A DNA stretch of 64,000 nucleotides from Chamaea fasciata (lineage: Eukaryota > Chordata > Aves > Passeriformes > Sylviidae): assembly GCA_029207755.1 (NCBI GenBank), contig JARCOQ010000007.1, positions 806,001-870,000 of the forward strand. The letters are read 5' to 3'. Every line of letters starts with the position of its first letter. Position 1 is the first letter of the stretch. Of this stretch, positions 14,036-22,438 are shown piece after piece. Both the position numbers and the translations under genes were made by a program. Below the pieces are notes generated by a model. The model searched no databases, was not told the origin of the DNA, and saw only the letters and a list, made by a program, of their open reading frames with translations.

Positions 14036-14079
14036 CCTGTCTCTAGACATGGGAAATGGGGGAAAACTCAGACTGCACC

Positions 14080-14765
14080 GGAGGCAGAATCCAGAATGGG
14101 GGAGTGAGGCAGCTCAGCCCAGGTGTTCCCTGTTGGATGACACCCCTGTGGACACAGATCCTTCTCCTCCTTTGCCCAGAGTCTGATGGCAAGGGATTGA
14201 ATAACTCACAAGTGGGGCCTGGAATGAAAATGGTTCTGTTAAAATCAGGCAAAGAATGCCATTAGAAAAAAATGGGCACCCTTTTTATGTATGAAAACAG
14301 TAGGGGGAAAACGTTGAAAAGGGACAGTTTTATTTGGTGTCACCTCCCATTTTTTATGAATAGATCCCTAGAGTGAGGAATCAGAACAGAAGTGGAAAAT
14401 CCAGGAAGCTTTGACTTCCACAGTGGACTTAATTTCCATTTTCTCCTCTCTTTCAGGATAGGAAAAACCGCTTAACTCGTCCCATCTTTGCCCAAAGCTT
14501 TGGTGTTTGAGCAGCCAAACCCAACGGGCTCCAGCCCCACCAGCCTGCTCTGGAGGGCCCCTGGTCCTGCCCGTGGTGTGGGGCGAGTCCCCAGCTGTCC
14601 CCAGAGTGTTGCAAATCCAGAGGGATCTGCCCTGGTTCCAGGCTGTCCTTGCCCTGGTCCCTGCAGTCCCCAGAGGCACAGAGGGAGCCCTGTCCCAAGG
14701 AGCCTTCGGCACCTTGTCAGGAATGTGGTGGCAGCCCCGGGAGCAGGTACTCAGTAGCAGATAAG
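14080..14765. other. Intergenic, nothing recognised
   Basis: Open frames exist at 14368-14856 (-) and 14488-14764 (+), but neither resembles a known family and no splice structure supports them. Confidence 0.4.
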
Positions 14766-15540
14766 TACAGAAAAATTTGGAGGCCAAACTTGACAAAATC
14801 TCAAGAGTAGAGAACAAACACTTGGAGGGAAAAATGGGGTGATGAGTTCTGAGCATGAAGGGAAAATTGGGGGCTAAATCTGATCTGATCTCTAGAGGAG
14901 AGCATGGACATACTGAGGTAATGTGAGGGAATCAATTGTGGGCAGGTGGGGAAATTTTTGGGTAAAAATTGTATGAAATAATCTGTGGAGTGAACATTTT
15001 GAAGTAAAACTTAGGTACAGATGGACAGTCTTGGGGGTAAATCTTGACAAAAGCTACATGGTAGAAAGGAAATAATAGTGAAGGAAAAATGAGTGGACAG
15101 GGAGGGGGATTTGGGGGGTGCAATACTTGATATTATCTAAAGGTTGAGAATAAATATTTTAGGTAAAAATGAGGTGATAAGTTGTGGACAGCTAAAGAAA
15201 ATTTTGGGGGTTAAACTTGAGGTAATCGAGAGAGAGAGAGAGTGAACACTGACAAAAACTGAGGCAGTCACTGGGGGCAGGCAAGGAAATTTTGGGGGTA
15301 AAACTTGGGAAGATCTGTAGGGCAGAGAATGAACATATTGAGGTGGAAATGGAGGGATCAGTAGTCAACATTAGATCGAATTTGGGGGGCAAACCTTGAG
15401 GTAATTAAGTAGGAACAGTAAGTGGTTTTGGGAAAAAAAATCTGACATAATTTGTAGGAGACAGAATGAACATTTTGGGGATGAGAGACACAACCTGTAT
15501 GGTTTTGGTTTTAAAATCTAGTTAGTCTATAGGGGACAAA
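14766..15540 (+). repeat. Degenerate tandem repeat, period about 77-96 bp
   Basis: The core 'attttgggggtaaaacttga' recurs in diverged form at about 14770, 14866, 14953, 15033, 15110, 15203, 15290 and 15386, each followed by a variant of 'gaatgaacat' and an A/G-rich spacer. The left border of the 11 kb tandem array (15304) falls inside this satellite, and its last roughly 240 bp are carried in every unit. Confidence 0.8.
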
Positions 15541-15712
15541 AGAGACCCATAGCCACACATTCCCTGCTGGATTCACCTCTCAGTGCCTTATGGAGTGTGG
15601 ACATTCCCACGCAGAGCTGCCTATTTAACACCAGCTGTGCCAGGAACCAGCAGAGGTTCCAAGGAAGCTCAACAGGATGGGACAAGGACAGGCTGATATT
15701 CCATAGAATTTG

Positions 15713-15721
15713 CTATTTATA
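15713..15721 (-). promoter_or_regulatory. Candidate TATA box (minus strand), unit 1
   Basis: The minus strand reads TATAAATAG, a full match to the TATA consensus. Copies lie at 26938-26946 and 37856-37864; the unit 4 copy carries a T insertion near 48738. In units 2-4 a transcript started here would run toward the short candidate exon at the end of the preceding unit. Confidence 0.35.
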
Positions 15722-16088
15722 ACCCTCGTCCCCCAGCCATGTCCCCGGGGGGCACTTGACAGATTTCCCTGGAATTCAGCAGATCCCCCCCCCCCGAGCT
15801 GGGGCTCCAGGTGATGTTTCCCAGCAGGAGAAGGCGCCGGCCGGACTGTGCTGGGGCGGCCCCTGTGCCCACGGGAGGACACAGCTCCCTGCAGGAGCTG
15901 AGCTCATTCCAGAGCCTCGGGAGCGGCCTCTGGGAGTTCCTTCCCCTGAGGAAAGGGATGCCCATCCCTGCCTTCAGGGCACCTGCGGCGTGACCCAGGT
16001 GTGAAAGCTTCCCATCAGTCCCGCACTTCCAGCTGGCTCCCCGAAAACCTCCCGACTTCCTCCAGGCGCGGCGCGGGCGCAGGGCGGC

Positions 16089-16183
16089 TGCGCGGGCGGG
16101 GCCGAGGGCATTTAAACCGCGGGGAGCGGCCGCGCCGCCGTTTGCCACTCGGCGCCCGGGGCGGCTGCTGCTGGCCGGGCTCC
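16089..16183 (+). promoter_or_regulatory. Promoter-like block of the left palindrome arm, unit 1
   Basis: GC box (gggcggggcc), then catTTAAAcc, then a CpG-dense stretch ending in an ATG in good Kozak context (gctccATGg) at 16184. The mirrored right arm has 'gggcggggccgagg' and 'atttaa' on the minus strand near 20225-20250. Copies of the left block: 27314-27407, 38232-38325, 49116-49209. Promoter activity is inferred from composition only. Confidence 0.4.
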
Positions 16184-18418
16184 ATGGCTCTCTCTCTGTG
16201 TTTCTTTTTGTTTTTACTTCTCTTTGTCTCTTTTCCTTATACCTCTCCCTTCTCCCCTCCGCGACCCGCCGGCCCGGTCCCACCCTACCCCCCTTCCCTC
16301 TCCCTCTACACACCGCAACCCTACCTACCCCTCTATCCTCCCGCTCCTTTCTCTACTCTTCCTTCCCCTTCCACCCCGGCTCCCGCCTGCCTCCTCACCC
16401 TGCTGCCCTTCCTCCCAATTTCTCCCCCCCCCCCCTCAATTCTCCCTCTCCTCCCTTCCACTCCTATTCCCCTTCCCTCTTTTCTCGTCTCTCCTCTCCT
16501 CCTTAAGCCCCCTACCTGCTCTCCATCCTCGTCCTTCGTCCTCCCCCCATCCCGCCCCCCTCCTCGCTCCCCTGCTCACCCCGACCCCCTCACCTGCCCT
16601 CCTTCCTTCACCCCGACCACCCCCTCTGTCCCCCATTCCCCTCCTCTGTCCCCCTATTCCCCTCCTCTGTCCCCTATTCCCATCCTCTGCCCCCTATTCC
16701 CATCCTCTGTCCCCTATTCCCCTCCTCTATCCCCCTATTCCCCTCCTCTGTCCCCTATTCCCATCCTCTGCCCCCCTATTCCCATCCTCTGTTCCCTATT
16801 CCCATCCTCTGTCCCCCTATTCCCATCCTCTGTCCCCTATTCCCCTCCTCTGTCCCCCTATTCCCCTCCTCTGTCCCCTATTCCCATCCTCTGCCCCCCT
16901 ATTCCCATCCTCTGTTCCCTATTCCCATCCTCTGTCCCCCTATTCCCATCCTCTGCCCCCTATTCCCCTCCTCTGCCCCCCTATTCCCATCCTCTGTTCC
17001 CTATTCCCATCCTCTGCCACCCTATTCCCATCCTCTGCCCCCCTATTCCCATCCTCTGCCCCCTATTCCCATCCTCTGTCCCCTATTCCCATCCTCTGCC
17101 CCCTATTCCCCTCCTCGGCCCCCCTATTCCCATCCTCTGCCCCCTATTCCCCTCCTCTGCCCCCCTATTCCCATCCTCTGTCCCCCTATTCCCCTCCTCT
17201 GCCCCCCTATTCCCATCCTCTGTCCCCCTATTCCCCTCCTCTGTCCCCTATTCCCATCCTCTGTCCCCTATTCCCCTCCTCTGTCCCCTATTCCCATCCT
17301 CTGTCCCCCCATTCCCATCCTCTGTCCCCCATTCCCATCCTCTGTCCCCCATTCCCCTCCTCTGTCCCCCATTCCCATCCTCTGTCCCCTATTCCCATCC
17401 TCTGTCCCCTATTCCCATCCTCTGCCCCCTATTCCCCTCCTCTGCCCCCCTATTCCCATCCTCTGTCCCCTATTCCCATCCTCTGTCCCCCTATTCCCAT
17501 CCTCTGCCCCCCTATTCCCATCCTCTGTCCCCTATTCCCATCCTCTGCCCCCCCATTCCCATCCTCTGTCCCCCATTCCCATCCTCTGCCCCCTATTCCC
17601 ATCCTCTGTCCCCTATTCCCATCCTCTGTCCCCTATTCCCATCCTCTGCCCCCTATTCCCCTCCTCTGCCCCCCTATTCCCATCCTCTGCCCCCTATTCC
17701 CCTCCTCTGCCCCCCTATTCCCCTCCTCTGCCCCCCTATTCCCATCCTCTGTCCCCCTATTCCCATCCTCTGTCCCCTATTCCCATCCTGTCCCCCATTC
17801 CCATCCTCTGTCCCCCATTCCCATCCTCTGTCCCCCTATTCCCATCCTCTGTCCCCTATTCCCATCCTCTGCCCCCCCATTCCCATCCTCTGTCCCCCAT
17901 TCCCATCCTCTGTCCCCCTATTCCCATCCTCTGCCCCCCCATTCCCATCCTCTGTCCCCCATTCCCATCCTCTGTCCCCCTATTCCCATCCTCTGTCCCC
18001 TATTCCCATCCTCTGTCCCCTATTCCCATCCTCTGTCCCCTATTCCCCTCCTCTGCCCCCTATTCCCATCCTCTGTCCCCTATTCCCATCCTCTGTCCCC
18101 CTATTCCCATCCTCTGTCCCCCTATTCCCATCCTCTGTCCCCCATTCCCATCCTCTGCCCCCATTCCCATCCTCTGTCCCCTATTCCCATCCTGTCCCCC
18201 ATTCCCATCCTCTGTCCCCCATTCCCCTCCTCTGTCCTCCATTCCCATCCTCTGTCCCCTATTCCCATCCTCTGTCCCCCATTCCCATCCTCTGTCCCCC
18301 ATTCCCATCCTCTGTCCCCCATTCCCATCCTCTGTCCCCTATTCCCATCCTCTGTCCCCCATTCCCATCCTCTGTCCCCTTTTCCCGCCGCCGCGGGGCT
18401 CGGGGTGCCGGAGAATAA
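16184..18418 (+). CDS. Hypothetical secreted Pro-rich repeat ORF across the minisatellite, unit 1
   Basis: Opens at ATG 16184 (good Kozak context, right after the promoter-like block) and runs 744 codons. The N-terminus, MALSLCFFLFLLLF..., resembles a signal peptide. A Pro/Ser/Leu-rich region follows, then about 29 copies of a 20-residue repeat like HSHPLSPIPILCPPFPSSVP, and the end PFSRRRGARGAGE. The stop TAA lies inside the AATAAA signal. The 20-bp monomer is stop-free in all three plus frames, so an open frame here is weak evidence of coding. I know no such family. It may instead be non-coding. Confidence 0.2.
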   Translation: MALSLCFFLFLLLFVSFPYTSPFSPPRPAGPVPPYPPSLSLYTPQPYLPLYPPAPFSTLPSPSTPAPACLLTLLPFLPISPPPPSILPLLPSTPIPLPSFLVSPLLLKPPTCSPSSSFVLPPSRPPPRSPAHPDPLTCPPSFTPTTPSVPHSPPLSPYSPPLSPIPILCPLFPSSVPYSPPLSPYSPPLSPIPILCPPIPILCSLFPSSVPLFPSSVPYSPPLSPYSPPLSPIPILCPPIPILCSLFPSSVPLFPSSAPYSPPLPPYSHPLFPIPILCHPIPILCPPIPILCPLFPSSVPYSHPLPPIPLLGPPIPILCPLFPSSAPLFPSSVPLFPSSAPLFPSSVPLFPSSVPYSHPLSPIPLLCPLFPSSVPPFPSSVPHSHPLSPIPLLCPPFPSSVPYSHPLSPIPILCPLFPSSAPLFPSSVPYSHPLSPYSHPLPPYSHPLSPIPILCPPIPILCPPFPSSAPYSHPLSPIPILCPLFPSSAPYSPPLPPYSHPLPPIPLLCPPIPLLCPPIPILCPPIPILCPLFPSCPPFPSSVPHSHPLSPYSHPLSPIPILCPPIPILCPPFPSSVPLFPSSAPPFPSSVPHSHPLSPYSHPLSPIPILCPLFPSSVPYSPPLPPIPILCPLFPSSVPLFPSSVPLFPSSVPHSHPLPPFPSSVPYSHPVPHSHPLSPIPLLCPPFPSSVPYSHPLSPIPILCPPFPSSVPHSHPLSPIPILCPPFPSSVPFSRRRGARGAGE
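16625..18380 (+). repeat. 20-bp minisatellite, unit 1 (~88 copies)
   Basis: Monomer CCCCATTCCCATCCTCTGTC with variants (CTATTCCC, CCCCTCC, TGCCC, TGTTCC). Monomer length varies 19-21 bp through C-run changes. Strongly strand-asymmetric: C-rich on plus, G-rich on minus. Confidence 0.97.
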
Positions 18419-18419
18419 A
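18414..18419 (+). terminator. AATAAA of the left palindrome arm, unit 1
   Basis: Sits in 'ggagaataaagcccagagg'. The mirrored minus-strand signal is at 19710-19715, so the two arms form a convergent pair. The signals flank the G-rich centre of the palindrome. Equivalent pairs occur in units 2 and 3. Confidence 0.4.
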
Positions 18420-18595
18420 GCCCAGAGGGCCGGAGCCGGCGCCCCCCGCCCTGGCTGGAGCCCCTCCCGGGGCCGGGCCCGCTCGGCGGGTCCCCCCGTG
18501 CAGTTCACAAGCACCGCCCGACACCGCCGGGGCTCCGGCCGTCCCCACATCACACCGGGGCCCGGGGGGTCGGGGCTGGGTCGGGGGGCTCCCTC

Positions 18596-18745
18596 CTCCG
18601 GAGGGGCCCGGGGGGGCGGGTGGGTTAGGGAGGGAGGGGTCCCTCCTCCGGAGGGGCCCCGGGGGGGCGGGTGGGTTAGGGAGGGAGGGGTCCCTCCTCC
18701 GGAGGGGCCCCGGGGGGGCGGGTGGGTTAGGGAGGGAGGGCCCCC
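18596..18745 (+). repeat. 51-bp G-rich tandem repeat with quadruplex motifs, unit 1
   Basis: Three copies of a 51-bp monomer. Each holds runs in the order G3+-C-G3-T-G3-TTA-G3-A-G3-A-G3+ (about 18611-18639, 18661-18690, 18712-18740), separated by the short palindrome CCTCCTCCGGAGG. Loops of 1-3 nt predict very stable G-quadruplexes. Two copies in unit 2 (29641-29745) and two in unit 3 (40521-40615). Confidence 0.9.
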
Positions 18746-19257
18746 TCCGGAGGAGGGGGTCCCGGGGGGGCGGGGTGGGCCCCTCCGGGGGAGGGGGGGG
18801 GGCGGGGGAGGGGGCGGGGGCGGAGGGGGGATTCCCCCTCCAGTCCCCGCCCCCTCCCCGGGTCCCCCTCCCCCGGACGGGGCTCTCCCCGGCCCCCCCC
18901 CCGGGACCCCCTCCTCCGGACCGGGGCCCGGGGGCCGGACGGGAGGGGCCGTTTGTTTGTGCGGTGGTCTCTATGTGCGTTCACGGTGCAGAGTGACGGC
19001 ACCCCCCCGCTTCCCCCCCCCCCCCCCCCCACCCCACCCGCCCCCCCCCCCCCCCGCTCCCCCCGGGCCCCGGTCTGGGGGAGGGGGTCCCGGGGGGGCC
19101 GGGCCGGGCCCGTCCGGAGGAGGGGGACCCGGGGAGGGGGCGGGGACTGGAGGGGGAATCCCCCCTCCGCCCCGCCCCCTCCCCGCCCCCCCTCCCCCGG
19201 AGGGGCCCACCCCGACCCCCCCCGGACCCCCTCCCCCAGAGGGGGCCCTCCCTCCCC

Positions 19258-19480
19258 CCAGGGACCCCCTCCTGAGGAAGGGACCCTCCAGGACCCCATC
19301 CTCAGGAGGGGGCCCTCCCTCCCTCCCTCCCTCCCCCCAGGGACCCCCCTCCTGAGGAAGGGACCCTCCAGGACCCCATCCCCAGGAGGGGGCCCTCCCT
19401 CCCTCCCTCCCTCCCCCCAGGGACCCCCTCCTGAGGAAGGGACCCTCCAGGACCCCATCCTCAGGAGGGGGCCCTCCCTC
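19258..19480 (+). repeat. 80-bp C-rich tandem repeat in the right arm, unit 1
   Basis: Three copies starting near 19261, 19341 and 19421 ('ggaccccctcctgaggaagg' and following, ending in a CCCT run). Two copies in unit 2 (30239-30380, period about 74) and unit 3 (41117-41258). At least three after the gap in unit 4 (49834-50070). Confidence 0.9.
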
Positions 19481-19710
19481 CCTGACCCACCCTCCCCAGC
19501 CCACCCCCAGCCCCCCGACTCCCCCCCGGGACCCCTCCGGAGGAGGGGCCCCTCCCCGACCCCCGACCCCGCCGGGGAGCCCCCGGTGTGGTGTGGGGAC
19601 AGCCGGAGCCCCGGCGGTGCCGGGCGGTCCCTGAGAACCGCCCGGGGGGACCCGGCCCCGGGAGGGGCTCCAGCCAGGGCGGGGGGCGCCGGGCTCCGGC
19701 CCTCTGGGCT

Positions 19711-20199
19711 TTATTCTCCGGCGCCCCGAGCCCCGCGGCGGCGGGAAAAGGGGGACAGAGGGACAGAGGAGAGGTCAGGGAGAGTAGGGAGAAGGGTTGG
19801 GGTGGGCTGGGGAGAAGGAGGGGGAAAGGAGAGGCCGGGTGGGGGAGAGGGATGATGGACAGAGGAGGGGTAGAGGGGGAACAGAGGGGAGGCGGGCTGG
19901 GGAGAGGGTAGCGAGAGGGCCGAAGGGAGGGGGGGGGTCGGGGATGTGCAGGGGAGGATGGAGAGAGGGTAGGGGAGGCTGGGGAGCGGGGAGAGGGCAG
20001 GAGGGGGCTGGGAGGGACAGGGAGGGTGGGGGGAGAGAGAAAGAAGCTGGAGGGGTAGAAAAGAGGGGATAAGGGGGGGAAGGAGGAGGAGGATAAGGGC
20101 AGGTGAAAGGGGAAAGAAGGAGGGGTGGAAGAGGCCTCTCCCGGGCCACGCCGGGGGAGCCCAGCGCACCGGCAGCCTCCCCAAGCACCGAGGGAGCAA
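19711..20199 (-). CDS. Hypothetical 162-codon ORF of the right palindrome arm, unit 1
   Basis: Mirror counterpart of the left-arm ORF without the minisatellite. It starts MLPRCLGRLPVRW, is Pro/Leu/Ser-rich, and ends with the same PFSRRRGARGAGE and the same stop-in-AATAAA. An identical copy is at 41488-41976. In unit 2 (to 31098) an extra G in a G-run shifts the frame so it reads to 29965. In unit 4 the shared end is at 50299. C-rich sequence is naturally stop-poor, so coding status is doubtful. Confidence 0.18.
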   Translation of the reverse strand: MLPRCLGRLPVRWAPPAWPGRGLFHPSFFPLSPALILLLLPPLIPSFLPLQLLSLSPHPPCPSQPPPALSPLPSLPYPLSILPCTSPTPPLPSALSLPSPQPASPLFPLYPSSVHHPSPPPGLSFPPPSPQPTPTLLPTLPDLSSVPLSPFSRRRGARGAGE

Positions 20200-20252
20200 A
20201 TGGCGGCGGGGGCGATTCCCGGCGATTAAATCACCTCGGCCCCGCCCCGCGC

Positions 20253-20660
20253 ACCTGAGCCGGCCCCGCCCGGCCCCGGAGCCGCCCCCGGCCCCGCCCG
20301 GCCCCGGGGCCCCGCCCTGCCCGCGGTGGCGGCGGGAGCGGCGCTCCCGGCCCCGCCCGTCTCACCTGGGCCGCACCGGGGCTGCCGCCGGCACCGGGCC
20401 CCGCCCGTGTCTCCGGGGGTCGCGGGCGGTGCCGCCTCTCCCCCGCCGGGGGAAGCCCTGAACCCTCCCGGGAGCCGGCCCCAAACACGCCCCGGGGCTC
20501 TGGCGCCCGCCGCACGCCGGCGCTCAGCCGCTGCTGCGGAGCTCTCAGCGGGGCCGGGGAGCGCGGCTTTGGGCCGTGCCTGAGGCACCATCGGAGCTCA
20601 GAGACACAGACTGGCCCTGGCCAAAAGAGCCCGCCCGGAGCACCAACGCACGGCCTTCGG
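20253..20660. promoter_or_regulatory. CpG island flanking the right arm, unit 1
   Basis: Dense CpG and repeated GC boxes (ccccgcccggccccgg). Two minus-strand donor-like sites are present: CAG|GTGCGC near 20251 and CAG|GTGAGA near 20363. No first exon could be established. Copies near 31152-31560, 42030-42438 and 50847-51260. Confidence 0.4.
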
Positions 20661-22438
20661 GCTTTCATTCAAACCCCCGAAACACAGCACTTAAAACTCT
20701 TTAGGTGAAGAGGCTGACCGAGCCCGGCTTCGAGACCTCCCAAACACAGGACACGGTCTCTGCTTCAAGCCTCTAAAATGCAGAACTGGATCTCTCTGAG
20801 ATCCCAAATGCTGTCTGAGGCACCCTGGTTTCCAGCCCCCCAAACCAGGACTCGGTGTCTGTGTCTGTACTTTCTGGCCAAATGAGCCCAGTTTTGAGCC
20901 CCCGAAACGCAGCACTGGCTCCCCGTTTGTGAGCCCCAAAATTGCCCCAGTCCGTCGGGTTTGGAGCCCCCAGAAGTGCCCCAGGCCATGGCCGGACCCC
21001 GGCTGGGCACCAGCAGCAGCTCCCTCGGCCCCCAGTGGGACCAGAGACAAAAATCCAGCACCAGGAGTGAGATCAGAACAGTTTAATAATGGAAACCAAG
21101 TCAAATGTAATATGTAATATTAATGACAATACAGAATAACAGTGAGAGCAACCAGAGCAGTAAGTACAATAACGAACAGGAGAGAAAAACCCCTCCACAC
21201 ACCCCCTCCCCTTTAACATTATAAATCCCAAATGTAATCCAGAGCACCATAAACTCCCAGTGTGGGGGATCTCCATATTCCTGTGATTTTCTCTGTGTTC
21301 CATCCTGGGGATTTGTGGACTAAGGGAGGCACTGGCTGCTCCTCTGTGCAAGGGAAAGGCTCCTATGCTATCCCCAAAAACAGAACACCAGGAATCAGTG
21401 CCCTGGGAGCCCAGTCCAGTCCTTCCAGAGACTGGGGGTCACCCAGAGGGTCTTTACCAGCATGAAATGAAAATGACATCATGGTCCAGTGCATTTCCAG
21501 CAGGACTGGACACTCCTGGCCAAGGTGACCAGTCCCTGGAAGCAGGACCGGTGACAATCCAAAGGGGATTTTAAGTTGGAGGCTTAGAATCCAAAACTCC
21601 AGCTCTTTCCAGCACCTCTTGCTTAAACGTTTCCCTGCTGGAAGAGCTCAATTAGTATTTTTACTGGCCAGATTGCCAAAGTGAGGGGAAAACAATCAGC
21701 ATTCCCTGAATGCCTCCATCACTTCCACAGCCACCTGCAACCAGCGGCGATGGGCAGGAGCCTGCCCCGAACAGCCTCAAGAGGTGCCATTAACTCCATT
21801 ATTCCCAAGGTTTGAATGATTCTGGCATTATCCCACGTCCCTGAGTGTGCCAGAAACCCCAGAGCTCCAGGAGCCGCAGCCAGCTGCAGGCAGGTGTTTT
21901 TCCTTCTCAGCTTTTCGGGAGTGTGGGCGAAGTCCCCCTTCCCTGTCCTCTCTGGGAGTTGTCCCTGCCCCAGACCCCACAGTGACATTGGCCTGTTGGA
22001 GCCAACTCCCTTGTCCTGGCCCACATCCTACGGGAACACGGGAAAGTGCCCAGACAGCCCCAGCTCCAGTCAGGAATGTCTCAGACAACACTCTGGGGTG
22101 TTCCTCTTGCCCTGGAAGGGGAGCTGGGATGAGCCCCACGCCCAGGGCTTGTGCAGGGGCTCCCTGTGGAACAGCACTTCAGTTTTTCAGTCCTTTTCCT
22201 GGTCCCTTGAGGCACAGGATGATCCATACATCTGTCCCTCCCTTATTTCTCACAGACTGAGGTCCTGCACTTTTTGCCTTCCCTCAGGGGCTGCAATTGC
22301 CAGTGGGATTTCCATTCCCCCCTTTTCAGCAGACCAGGGGTCATTCTCCAGCGTCCCCAGGAAACTGCCAGAGCTGACCCACTCCCGAGTACAGAGCTCA
22401 GGAGAAGGGAAGAACCGAGCTTTTAGCACTTACCATCT
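20661..22438. other. Unit spacer, nothing firmly recognised
   Basis: 20665-20985 contains a loose 35-70 bp recurring motif ('gagcccccgaaacgcagcac' variants). The remainder has only short frames and scattered splice-like sites with no phase-consistent chain. The same sequence recurs in the other units. Confidence 0.4.

Larger units (their letters stand above)
16089..20252. repeat. Large GC-rich inverted repeat (near-palindrome), unit 1
   Basis: Left arm about 16089-18949, right arm about 19000-20252, around a spacer of roughly 50 bp ('tttgtttgtgcggtggtctc' and following). Both arms carry, in mirrored order: a GC box with ATTTAAA and the block 'gccgcc(g/a)tttgc'; a C-rich tract; 'cccgccgccgcggggctcgg' leading into AATAAA; and CCTCCTCCGGAGG blocks. 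Arm identity looks high (about 90% by eye) around the AATAAA blocks and lower in the C-rich tracts. The left arm is longer because it holds the 20-bp minisatellite. Confidence 0.85.

Noticed and set aside
16625..18380. CRISPR-like array appearance
   Set aside because: Contiguous 20-bp monomers without unique spacers in a vertebrate genome: a minisatellite.
18622..18740. Interstitial telomeric repeat (TTAGGG)
   Set aside because: Only one TTAGGG per 51-bp monomer; not a tandem hexamer array.
16224..19355. Second very long plus-frame ORF (1043 codons) across the minisatellite, and minus-frame ORFs rich in DRGWEWG/TEDGNGG
   Set aside because: The 20-bp repeat is stop-poor in several frames, so these are by-products; they lack the well-placed ATG.
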